This document shows positions 44,766 through 54,062 of a stretch of 64,000 bases of DNA, one piece after another. The stretch is from Cutaneotrichosporon cavernicola. Its lineage: Eukaryota; Basidiomycota; Tremellomycetes; Trichosporonales; Trichosporonaceae. The notes beneath the pieces were generated by a model. The model was not told where the DNA came from and made no database searches. It worked only from the letters and a program-made list of their open reading frames with translations. The stretch lies in the NCBI RefSeq assembly GCF_030864355.1, contig NC_083400.1, forward strand, positions 449,001 through 513,000, in the 5' to 3' direction. A program made the translations under genes and the position numbers. Every line of letters starts with the position of its first letter. The stretch's first letter is position 1.

Positions 44766-46166
44766 CTACCCAACAACCTCAGTCACAACATCAACATAGA
44801 CGTTGACGCGGTCCATTGCCTCGCCGACAGTCGGGCCCCGCGTGAAGGGGATGGACATGTCAAAGCCACCAAACGTCGCACTGCGCGGGGTAGACGGTCT
44901 ACGCGGCTCGGACGGTCCGCGAATTCGGGCACCAACTCTAGGAAGAGGGGGTAATCTGGCACTTGCGGGGGTACCGATAAACTTGGCCACCAGAGGATTA
45001 ACACTTTATATTAATCACCATGTTCAGGAAGAGGGGAACGTACACATTCGGACTGGTCAGAGTCATAAAGTGTCCAACGTTGTCGATCATGTGGACTTGG
45101 GCTCTCGCGGTGCGGTGAAGAGAATTAAACCTAAACGCCCACAGTTGGGCATCTTCAGTGAAGGCTGGTTCTTCCGTTGTACCCGCTTGCAGTATGAGGA
45201 CTGGGGCAGAGATCTGTGCCATCTCGTCGGTGGTTTGAGGTTGACGGGTCGTGACCGGCTCCCAGACGTAGAAAGCTGCGTCGGCCGCTTCCTCCTGCCC
45301 CATTAGCCAGAGTTGCCAACCGTGGCGTCCGCAACTTGCAACTCACCGGCGAAGCTTCCAGCCGCTCACGCGCGGCGGCCATGTACTCGTCCCTAACCTC
45401 TCGAATGGCGGGTGCAAGTGCCCCGGCATCGTACGCAAATGTCGCCTGCGTAATGGCGTCCATTGTGTCCGCGTCACCAGCAAGTGTCGCGGCGACTAGT
45501 GCCTGGGGTCAGTCCGTTAACAATCCAGAGCAACTTGAACATTCAGGTGACCTGAATTGCAGCTGCAGCTGCAATTCAACAAAGAGTTGAATAGAGAACA
45601 GAGCAGACAGACACACCTCGCGACATTCGGCGTATCCCATCGCCGTGTCCTCGTTGTCCACGTTTGGAGGGAGTGAAATGAGCGTTAATGTCTTGACGCG
45701 GTCCGCGTGCGCGCTCGCAAGGTTGGCCGCTACGACAGCTCCAAACGCAACACCGACGACGTGGGCGGCGCGGATACCCAGTCCGTCCTGTCGTCAGTGT
45801 CTCTCTCTTGAACGCCCTTTTCACACCTCACACAACCCACCATGCCAGCAACAATGTCATCGGCGACACTCCATGCGTCGTACCGTTCGGGACGGGATCC
45901 GCCGAGCGTGAGTCCGTGCCCACGCATATCGAAGGCTACGAGGTTATACCCGTCCGTGAAGAGGGGGTCCTCGATCTGGGGATAGCTGGGGTTAGGGTTG
46001 CCAAGTCTGAAGAGTGGCGGGCTCACAAGAAGAATGAGTCGAGCCATGTCGGGTGGCAGAATACGATACTGGGAAGAGAGGGGTCGATCTTGTTGGCCGT
46101 TGGATTGCCCGGAGTAGAGATGCGTGCGTGTAACTCGACGCCAGAGGCAAGGATAACGACGGCCAT
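44766..46166 (-). CDS. Alpha/beta-hydrolase-fold protein lacking the nucleophile serine
   Basis: The ATG at 46166 starts MAVVILASGVELHARISTPG. Introns are removed after DSFF, AGM, AECRE, ASP and SPNV. The fold is clear: strand VFCHPTWLD, then GYNLVAFDMRGHGLT, then the nucleophile-elbow region AAHVVGVAFGAVVAANLA. LILQAG precedes the acid region and DNVGHFMTLTSP carries the expected histidine. In active hydrolases the elbow is G-x-S-x-G; here it is G-V-A-F-G, with alanine (codon GCG) at the serine position. The C-terminal exon FIGTPASARLPPLPRVGARI is disordered and Pro/Arg-rich. It may be a non-catalytic ligand-binding or regulatory homologue. The substrate is unknown. Confidence 0.8.
45553..45578. 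repeat. Perfect 26-nt palindrome inside an intron
   Basis: Centred on the GCTGCAGC core, the sequence from TGAATTGCAGC to its exact reverse complement spans 26 nt without mismatch. It lies in the intron that follows AECRE of the alpha/beta-hydrolase-fold gene. Confidence 0.9.
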
Positions 46167-47396
46167 GTCTATGGGCGGGTGTGGCCACGAGCTCATGGTT
46201 ATAACCTCTAGCTAGCCAAGTGGGCGCAGAGAGGGAGGGATGAGGTGTCAGGAGGGGCGTTGGAACTGTTTCTTGTCTCTTTCATGGTCGCCAAGACACT
46301 TGCCCCATGCTTAGCTAGCTAGGTAAAAGACGCTTGGACCTGTATGCAATGTGCGGCGCAGGTTGGCAGGTGAGGTTGTGCCATGAATGTTGATGCGCCA
46401 CAACCCTGCATAGCGCCACGTCTCGTGCGTGTGGGCGGGTGCGCATAGAGGTCTGTGCGGGTGCCTTTTGATTTTGGTGGGATTCCTGTGGATTTCAATG
46501 GCCGCATGGCCGCCATTCCGAGATGCACGTGCCATCGGCCCTTTGACCTGAGATTGAGACAATGGAGTCAAAAGGGTGAATGGAGGGGCACCAACAAGTC
46601 GATTGGTAGAGGGGTAGAGAGGGAGAGGGGGAGAGGGGGAGAGAGGGAGAGGGGAGAAGGGGTAGAGGGGCAAAGGGGGGTATGTCTGTTGCCTCGGCGG
46701 TTGAATTTCAACTATGTGGGCAAAGATGTCAAGAGGTCGAGTGGGATGATGAGAGCTAGGTCATGGCGATAACAAACGTTAGACCCCTATGGCATGAGAC
46801 ATTCCCCCTGCGACTCCCCTTTCATCCCCTGTCAACACCAACACCGACCCCAGACAACAAGCTCAACGACAACTCCCTCTTCACAACCCCTGCACGTCTC
46901 CCCTGTAGCTCTCGGCATACTCGGAACCTCGACACACGACTGCTAAGCATCTAGATCCTCAGTCTTCGCCGCCGCTGTCGATCCACAGTCAATCTCCGTG
47001 GCGGGTCTACTCGTCCGCCAATGCCATCGTCACGTCCATGCCATAGGCCATGCCTAAACCCATGCCCAAACCCATACCCCATCCCATGCCCATACTACGG
47101 CCCGCCCCTCCAACTCGGAAGCCAGGCAACTCACTTCGGTGGAATGGAGTGGAGGCAAGCGGGGAGAGAGCGGGGCACACTGGACATGTGGGCGCGTTCG
47201 CGGTATGGAATCGAGTCCATAATCAGCACGTTGGGCAGTGCGATTGGATGTCGAGCATGTCGAGCATGTCGAGGCTCGGTTGGGGCTTGGCCAGTGACGT
47301 TGCGCGATAGAGAGCTCGATCATTGATCATTCTGCGTCAGTCACCCCTTCCACTCAACTGGTATCATATACATCCCCATCGCTCACACACCGCGCA
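46167..47396. other. Gene-free interval with purine tract
   Basis: The longest gene-free stretch (1,230 nt). At about 46602-46680 there is a nearly pure purine tract of GAGAGGG/GAGGGG units. At 47040-47100 there is a C-rich stretch of repeated CCCATGCC/CCCATACC words. A CGAGCATGT trimer lies near 47252-47272. I found no coding exon or tRNA. Confidence 0.5.
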
Positions 47397-48380
47397 CTAC
47401 CGCGCCGGGCCGCCACCACGCGTGCCTCGTCCCGGCGCACCGCGCCCGCGCTGGGGCATCCCACGAGGTGGTCCACCGCGTCCTGTTGTCAGCTGGGAAA
47501 TCGCGAGAATGGCCGACTCACCTCCACCGCCGCCACGGCCGGGCATGCCGCCACCGCGTCCTGCTGTCAGCTTGAACGACATTAAGATAGCTGAGAAGAG
47601 GGAGAGAGAGCTGGCGGAAAGGCAAGTGGGTAAGGGTTTGGAGAGTGCGCGCCGCGCTGAAAGGCAGACGGCATGTGCAAGCACAACCGAGAGGTGAGAC
47701 GGCGCAGGACAAAAGTCGATGAGGGTCATTAGGATGAGGGAAGGATGAGGAACAAGCACCCACCTCCGCGAGCACCGCCACGAGCCTTCTGCGCCGCACG
47801 CTCGGCGCGCTGCTTCTCCTGCTCCTCGGAGGCCTGGTCGAGCACCGCATCCGCAATGCGGAAGTACTTGATCTGGGGTCAGCAACTGAAGCAAGTTGGA
47901 ATGAGCAAAGTCTAACGGTAGCCACTCGCGCGATGTAGATATAGACATGCCTACAAGCCATCATCCAGCCTCGCGTGTGGCTCTCTAGCCAGCGCTGAGA
48001 GGGATAGACTCCATCTCCAAAGTCGAGTTCCCTTCCTCATCATCCACACCTTGGTCCACCTTGCTGCCTCCCAGCGCTCGCATTCTACCCTCGGCTGCCC
48101 TCGGCGCGCGCCCACTCACCACATTCCCCTTGATGAACATCTCCTTCATCTTCCAGAACCGCTCCCCATCCGCACTAGTCTCGTAGACCTCGCGCAGGGT
48201 AACGTTCATAAAGTTGTCGCAGTCGACGAGGTGTCCGTTGAACGTAACCCCATTCTTGAGCTCGACGAGCTGGCATCAGTCACATCCTCCATCCTCAGAC
48301 ATACCATAGGCTTGCCTTGTGCGGCATTGAGCAGCGAAAGTGGGAGCTGGGGTTAGTGCTTCTCGGGAGGGGCTCACCAT
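47397..48380 (-). CDS. LSM4: LSm4, U6 snRNP and mRNA-decay Sm-like protein
   Basis: LSm4 is part of the Lsm2-8 ring on U6 snRNA and the Lsm1-7 ring in mRNA decay. The initiator ATG (48378-48380) is followed immediately by a 31-nt intron (48347-48377); the next exon continues [15 protein letters not shown] second short intron leads to [20 protein letters not shown] and [19 protein letters not shown] (Sm1), then [12 protein letters not shown] longer intron is followed by [10 protein letters not shown] (Sm2). The C-terminal RG tail, spread over three exons, reads [16 protein letters not shown] and [20 protein letters not shown], as usual for LSm4. It is divergent from the PITH gene. Confidence 0.95.
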
Positions 48381-48591
48381 CTTTGTAATTGTGTTTACAA
48401 GATCCAGCAGTTGAATGTCGTTGTGGTGACGGCGGTCTAGTGTCAATTCACGTGACTTACACGTGTACTTTTGATACAAGAGCAAGATCAAGATTGGGCC
48501 CCAGATCGCCGCCACCTGGGATGATGATGACTGTGCGTTCCTCTCTCACTTACGATACCAACATCAGCCATTAGCTTACCACACACTCGCG
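48381..48591. promoter_or_regulatory. Divergent promoter, LSM4 and PITH-domain gene
   Basis: 211 nt separate the two start codons. Part of it must also serve as the LSM4 5' leader, whose last three bases are the ATG itself. Confidence 0.5.
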
Positions 48592-49441
48592 ATGAGCTGC
48601 GCAGACGACCTCACTGTCGACGACCTCAATACCTCGGTTACTACAGAGGTACTCGAGCGCGTATCGGCCGGAGAGGGGAGTAATGTCAACCTCTGGGGAT
48701 GGATTGATCGGGACAAGTGCGCTATATTCCGACAGAGCTGATAACAGCGTCGTGGGTGTCAACCTCGTCGATCCTGGCGCCGCGCCAAATGTCATCAAGC
48801 CGTGGGATGAGCGGTTGGACGATGACGAGTTTGTAGAGAGCGGCGTTGATGACGAGGTGAGTTTATCCCCCCTGCCTATGTCGTCTCTACTGAACCACCT
48901 CTTGCTCCTATTCTGCCAACACAATCCACGCAACCACTAACCCAAGCTAATCCTCCACATTCCCTTCACCGCCAGTCTCCGTCTCCGCAACCTCTCCCTC
49001 TACCTCCCCGCTCCAGGACATCCCCACCGTCCAGGACGACTACGCATCTACGCCAACATTCCCCACCCACCAGACTTTGATGAGCTCGAATCCATGGACC
49101 CCATTATGGACCTGGACGTGAGCGAGCCCCCAATCCAACGACGCGACCTCGGTGGACGGCGCGATGTCGACGAATGGCCCCTCAAAGTCCAGCGAATGGC
49201 CAACGTCTTCGCCATAACCCTCCTCTTCGTGAGCCAGTCAGTCCCAGGCTAATCTAACCCCCAGAGCGAGGCAGGTACCGGCCAGCGATCAAAGGTGCAG
49301 TATGTCGGCTTCAAAGGTGATGCCAAGCAGTTGACAATGGACATGTCCAAGCTTGGGCAGGTACCGGCGTCTCAAAGCGCCGATAAGCGGGTGGACGGGG
49401 TTGCGGAGAAGAAGGGGGCTGGGTACACCACCATCCGATAG
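48592..49441 (+). CDS. PITH-domain protein (PITHD1-like)
   Basis: The PITH domain is shared with thioredoxin-like protein 1, where it contacts the proteasome; stand-alone fungal members have no firm role. The ATG at 48592 gives MSCADDLTVDDLNTSVTTEV. A 31-nt intron (48717-48747) converts the line to WGWIDRDNVVGVNLVDPGAA, matching the family's IDR-NV-ALN start. NVIKPWDERLDDDEFVESG, LILHIPFTASLRLRNLSLYL, RLRIYANIPHPPDFDELESM and VQYVGFKGDAKQLT follow the usual order of strands. Two further introns are removed. The stop is at 49439-49441. It converges with the acetyltransferase gene, 30 nt away. Confidence 0.9.
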
Positions 49442-49471
49442 TTCCAAGCGTCATATAGCATGTATTCTAAT

Positions 49472-50173
49472 CTAGACCTTGAGCGCGGCCAGCTTCTTGA
49501 TCTGCTCGACACCCTCGAGGCGTTCAGTCTCCCACTCGACCTGGGGCGTCGAGCCGAGCTTCTTCTCGTAGAACTCAATGCTGGGCGTGTTCCACTTGAG
49601 CACGCACCACTCGACACGCCCGCAGTCGCGCTGGAGCGCAATCTCGCCGACGTAGCCGAAGACAGCCTTGCCGATGCCGGCGGCGCGCATCTCGGGCACG
49701 ACGTAGATGTCTTCGACCCAGAGGCCGGGCTTGCCGAGCCACGTCGAGTACGTGAAGAAGTACTGGCGTGAGTGCGAGCAGGAGAGGGGATGGCGGGAAG
49801 GAATCGGGGGCTCGGAAAAGTGAGAGGAATAGCGTCTTTGCAGCCGGCGGCTCGACCAGGTTGGCGTCATGTACTCACGATGCAAAGCGCAACGGCCTTA
49901 CCCGAGTCGAGGCGCACAATGAGAGCGTGCGCATACTTGTCGTCGAAGATGGCCTTACGCATCATCTCAGGCGTGCAGGTGACGGCATCTGGTTCCTTCT
50001 CGTAGATGGCCTGGGGTGAGCGAGTGAGCAAGAGGGGGAAGGTGAGGAGGAGGGTACTCACGAGACCGACGACGAGCTCGAGCAGCTCAGGCTGGGATTA
50101 GCAACACGTTGACAGACCTCGACCTCACAATGTCGTCGGGGGTTGCCTCCTTGATAGACCAGTTCTGCGACAT
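49472..50173 (-). CDS. GNAT acetyltransferase, spermidine/thialysine (SSAT) type
   Basis: Members of this group transfer acetyl from acetyl-CoA to polyamines or lysine analogues. The ATG at 50173 starts MSQNWSIKEATPDDI; three introns lead to ELLELVVGLAIYEKEPDAVT, AHALIVRLDSGKAVALCI and YFFTYSTWLGKPGLWVEDIY. The acetyl-CoA motif A is VVPEMRAAGIGKAVFGYVGE (R-x-x-G-x-G). LKWNTPSIEFYEKKLGS gives motif B with the tyrosine used as general acid in the superfamily. The FTYSTW-GKPGLWVED segment is particularly SSAT-like. The length of about 165 residues is normal. Polyamine versus thialysine preference cannot be decided. Confidence 0.9.
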
Positions 50174-50505
50174 TGATGTGGATGGAGAGAAAGCAAAGTC
50201 AGGTGTGTGGAGGTTGCATCGTTACGTGCAACATCGGATGGGAGCGTGTGGGGTCGGTTAGCATCGGCCAATCTCTACTCATCAAGCTTGGCTTGCCGCT
50301 TCTACCGCGTGCGTCTGAAACCCAATGTGAGTCAGGTTGGATGACGCGTAAAAGCGCGCTCACGGCGTTGCCCACTGGTAAACCTCGGGACATGCCGCCT
50401 TATTTACAGATCAATCTGCCCCACTCTCACGCTGATCTGATTCCGCTCGTCACCCAACTTTGTGGACAACACAACCCATCTCCCATCGTCATCGTCACAA
50501 TTGTC
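50174..50505. promoter_or_regulatory. Divergent promoter, SSAT-like gene and TFIIE-alpha
   Basis: These 332 nt lie between opposite start codons. The TFIIE side has a CATCGTCATCGTCAC repeat just before the ATG. No RNA gene is seen. Confidence 0.45.
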
Positions 50506-51809
50506 ATGGCGGAACTCACTCGCGACGAGGTCATACGTCGCTGTCAGGACCTGCTGCACAAGGTCGCGTATAGCTTCTACGACGGCGCGTATCGTATCCT
50601 CCTCCAATTTCTCGTGGAGGAGAATGTGTAAGCCTCCGCAACGGAGGAGCTGATGACAGGATCACAGAGAAGAGATTGAGCGACGTCCTTAATGTTGGTG
50701 TGAATGATGTGCGCAAGTACATTGGTATGCTGCATACGCATCGACTTGTCAAGCGGTAAGTTTGGCTGTGCGAGGTATGCGTCGGACTCTGACAACCCCC
50801 TATGCCTCCCTCTCCCTCGCTCCCCGCTGACCCCAGATACGTCAACAAAGAAAAAGCCCCCCTCAACTCATTCCAACAACGCGCAATCGCCAACGGCGGC
50901 TCGATCGCCGGCGTGCCCCCCGGCGCCATGGCTCGCACCCGCGACGTAATCTACTGGTACCTCGACTATCGCGAATTCGCCGACGTCGTCAAGTACCGTA
51001 TTGCAATGATGCGCAAATCCATCGACGAGAAGATGAAGAGCGAAGTCGGAAAGAGGGGCTACATCTGTCCCCTTTGCCATAAAGTTTACGACCCGTTGGA
51101 CCTCGCGCACTTGTTTGACCGGTCTGCCGGCGCGTTCTTATGTGAGGTGGACAGCACGGAATTAATCGAGGACGATCCGGCAATGCACGGCGACGACAGC
51201 AAGCAAGATCGAATGCAGCGGTTCAACGTTGCGACAGGGCCTATTCGTGACGCCTTGAAAAGTATCGAGGGGGCCCGACTGCCGACTGTTAATATCATTG
51301 CTTGGATTGCTCAAAATGTTGCGACCGAGACTGCGCCAGCGGAATCTGAAGGGGCGGCAGTACGGCGCCTCGATGTGGTCTTTGGCGAAAATGCGCCAAA
51401 GGAAGAGGAGGGGAAAAAACACGAGGCACTGCCGGTTTGGTATACCCAGTCTACCATTACTGGCGAGATGACAGCCGAGGGGAACAAACAGGCCGCGGCG
51501 CACGCAAAGGCTTCGGCGGCTGCCAAGGCTGCTGCTGGACCGAGCGACGACGGGCCAAAGGCCGACGACCTCAGCGCGTACTATGACCAAATGGAGGAGG
51601 AGGAGGCGGCCCTCGATGACACGATCGACACAACCGAGAGCACGCCTGCGCCCGATACGAGCGCCGTTGCCACGCCTGCTGGGGCTGACGTGGTTGTCAT
51701 GGTCGCCGGGAAGGCGATGCGGATTGTCGACGTCACCGAGGCCGACGAGGAGCTCATGACTCCCGACGAGTACGAGGCGTACTTTGAGGCAACGTCGACG
51801 CAGGTGTGA
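50506..51809 (+). CDS. TFA1: TFIIE alpha subunit
   Basis: TFIIE-alpha bridges RNA polymerase II and TFIIH during initiation. The ATG at 50506 gives MAELTRDEVIRRCQDLLHKV. Introns of 32 and 81 nt are removed, giving about 396 residues. The N-terminal winged helix runs through ITEKRLSDVLNVGVNDVRKY and YIGMLHTHRLVKRYV. The zinc ribbon begins YICPLCHKVYDPLDLAHLFD, and its second half reads GAFLCEVDSTELIEDD. In the family this second half is normally CxxC, but the fourth position here is Asp (codon GAC). The C-terminal part is acidic (YYDQMEEEEAALDD), as expected for TFIIH contact. The last conserved block is MTPDEYEAYFE. Confidence 0.93.
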
Positions 51810-51846
51810 GCGTAGCTGGGAGGTTCTAGCATGCATACTGTATCTA

Positions 51847-51903
51847 TAGCTGAGGCTTGGATGCGTAGCTGATGCTTGGATGCGTAGCTGAGGCTTGGAT
51901 GCG
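51847..51903. repeat. 19-bp tandem repeat, three copies
   Basis: Three consecutive units TAGCTGAGGCTTGGATGCG lie at 51847, 51866 and 51885; the middle unit has GATGCT in place of GAGGCT. The array lies just downstream of the TFIIE-alpha stop, probably in its 3' UTR. Confidence 0.9.
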
Positions 51904-52034
51904 AAACGGCCCATGAGAATACGCAGCCGCTAATGGCTTGGTGGCAAGGTTGGGGGTGGGATGTTAGTCCTGCTCGACTGCTGTGTCGTGGGTACATGTT
52001 ACATCACTACTGCGCATCTACACTCTACTACCAT

Positions 52035-53219
52035 CTACACACCAATCATGGCGTTAATTGATGCCCCCAGCTGCTCTTCCGTGACCTTGTGCCGCTCCGC
52101 CGCCGCGGCCATCTCAGCCTCCGCGTCGGCAAGTATAGTTGCCGCGACACGCTGCGCTGCCAGTGCCCGATCCGTGGTCGCCTGAGCGGTTGCCATGACT
52201 TTATGGTGAGCAGCCAGCTCGACCTCCCATGCGCCCACGAACGACACTGTGAGAGCCGGGAGCTCGGCGCGGGCAGCCACTTCGGGGTCCTCGGGCACTT
52301 GTACTTGCACTGGAACTGGCACGGCCACGGACATGGGAATGGGAATGGAAATGGGAATGGGAACGGGTAAGGCATGCACAAGCGCAGCCGGCCCGCTTGG
52401 CGCGTTGGGTGGTGGGCGAGCAGCCCATGGGGGACGTACGCCCTCGAGGGGTACGGGCACGCCGTACCCAGTCGGGGGACCGCGCGAGCCAGGTCCATAA
52501 GCGCGAGGTCCCGTAGGTGGGCGCCGCGGCGTTGCGGATGACGAGGTGGGCCGCGGACTATTCCCTCCGCTCTTGGGCGATCGGCGCGAGTCGGGCGACG
52601 ATATGCTAGGCGAACGCCGACGCGGACTCGCCGAGCGCGAGCGGTCCCATCGTCGCCGCCCGCGGTCCCTGTCGTCGCGGTCGCGGTCGTCGTCGTAGTC
52701 ATCCCCACGGTATCGGTCCGCATACATGTCCTGAAACCCGCGACGTGGGGAGCGGTCGCGATCGCGCTCACGCTCACGATCGCGCTCACGCTCACGGTCG
52801 CGCCACCGATGTGGAGAAGGCGAGCGGCGTGGTGAGCGGCTGCGGTCACGGTCGCGATCGCGGTCGCGATCCCTGTCACGATCCCGATCCCGGTCTCGAC
52901 GCGGACTAGGACTACGTTCGCGGCGCGGAGAAGGGCTCGTGATTTGTCCCTCTTCAGGTGAGCCGGCTCTGCTCGGCGTTGGGACTGAGCTTGATGGGCT
53001 GCGATCACGTCCCCGGCGGCGGTTGTAGGCACCCCACTCGTCCTCGATTGCCACGGCCGCGCGACGCTCCTTCTCCTTCCGGCCGCCGCGCTTGTTGCGT
53101 CGGCGCAGGTTGTCACGGTCGTCCCAATCTTCGCCGCGGTATCTGTCTCCGCCGCCGCCGCGGTAGCGAGGTGGTGAGGGGGAACGGCGGCGGCGGTAGG
53201 GTGAGGGAGAGCGGGGCAT
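52035..53219 (-). CDS. RS/RD-rich protein, probable splicing-associated
   Basis: An uninterrupted 394-codon frame runs from the ATG at 53219 (MPRSPSPYRRRRSPSPPRYR). The first two thirds are RS, RD and RE repeats, including nine or more alternating Arg-Asp pairs at about residues 105-130. This resembles SR-like splicing cofactors, but no RNA-recognition motif is present. The centre is Pro/Gly-rich, followed by an odd alternating Pro-hydrophobic stretch VPIPISIPIPMSVAVPVPVQ encoded by a hexanucleotide-like repeat. The C-terminus is a predicted amphipathic helix rich in Ala/Glu (TILADAEAEMAAAAERHKVT). The function is inferred from composition only. Confidence 0.7.
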   Translation of the reverse strand: MPRSPSPYRRRRSPSPPRYRGGGGDRYRGEDWDDRDNLRRRNKRGGRKEKERRAAVAIEDEWGAYNRRRGRDRSPSSSVPTPSRAGSPEEGQITSPSPRRERSPSPRRDRDRDRDRDRDRDRDRDRSRSPRRSPSPHRWRDRERERDRERERDRDRSPRRGFQDMYADRYRGDDYDDDRDRDDRDRGRRRWDRSRSASPRRRSPSISSPDSRRSPKSGGNSPRPTSSSATPRRPPTGPRAYGPGSRGPPTGYGVPVPLEGVRPPWAARPPPNAPSGPAALVHALPVPIPISIPIPMSVAVPVPVQVQVPEDPEVAARAELPALTVSFVGAWEVELAAHHKVMATAQATTDRALAAQRVAATILADAEAEMAAAAERHKVTEEQLGASINAMIGV

Positions 53220-54062
53220 GGCAGAGGAGGAAGGAAGGAAGGTAGGTGTTGAGAGTGGGTGACGCAACTGAGGGTGGATTTGGCTGGATAAAAGGGAATG
53301 CGAGTACTCTTCCTGTCGGGTTGTAACAATGTCACCAGAGTCGGAGAAGATGGTGAGGATGGATGTGAGTTGTTGGTGTCGAGTTGGGCGGCAAAGTCAA
53401 GGTCGATAAACCCAAGTGGGACAATCTGCTTCCGCATTGAGAGTGGGGCAGCCTCGTGGTGTGGGCCAACTCTGGCAGTGACACTCAGAGCCAAAGAATA
53501 TATTCGAGTTTGGCAACAATTAACAAGCTGGTAGCTGGTAGCCTCATGCTACTAATGCGTGAAATGGGAGGTGCAAGATGGGAATACAGTAGTGGGCTTA
53601 CGAGTCACTAGTCAACTACGGCTACACAACGGATGCGAGTTGCTGAGAGAACCAGAGGAGATTTGCGCTCATCTAGCAATCCTATCCAAGTTTGTACAAG
53701 CCTCGATGATAATGACAATCAAAGTGCGAGAGCTAGTCGCCATATCGCCATCCGCATCATCCTCGCTACTGCCTGACAACGCGCCTGTGTGGCAGGTTGG
53801 CAGTGTCATCCCAGGAGACTTACCAGCGTGAGGAATGCCACATACGTGTTGTCACCTACCTTGTCGCTGCCATTGCTAAGTAGCACCGCCACCCAAGACA
53901 CGCCCAAGATCGTACGCAGACGGCACGAAACAGCAGATATTATTGTCGTCGCAACGGAGCTCAATAGTCAGTGATTAGTGAGTTGCAACTGAACCGTCAG
54001 TCTCAATTCGTCCCACCGCACCAATCCCAGTCACGATGCGAATCTACACAACATTACTACTA
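53220..54062. other. Gene-free interval, AT-richer than surroundings
   Basis: This interval of 843 nt lies between the RS-rich gene start and the 3' end of the dehydrogenase gene. From about 53500 to 54050 the base composition is visibly less GC-rich than in neighbouring genes. An open frame of about 90 codons at 53559-53831 starts at a non-ATG codon and has no family resemblance. No RNA gene is seen. Confidence 0.45.

Noticed and set aside
46602..46680. Purine-rich repeat considered as a transposon end or telomere-like array
   Set aside because: No inverted repeats, no coding remnants and no regular telomeric unit; simple low-complexity DNA.
50577..50938. Minus-strand frames over the first TFIIE-alpha exons
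   Set aside because: Antisense to conserved TFIIE-alpha winged-helix exons with correct introns on the plus strand.
52046..53494. 482-codon minus-strand frame overlapping the RS-rich gene
   Set aside because: Offset frame of the RD/RS repeats; starts at a non-ATG codon and lacks the expected RS text.
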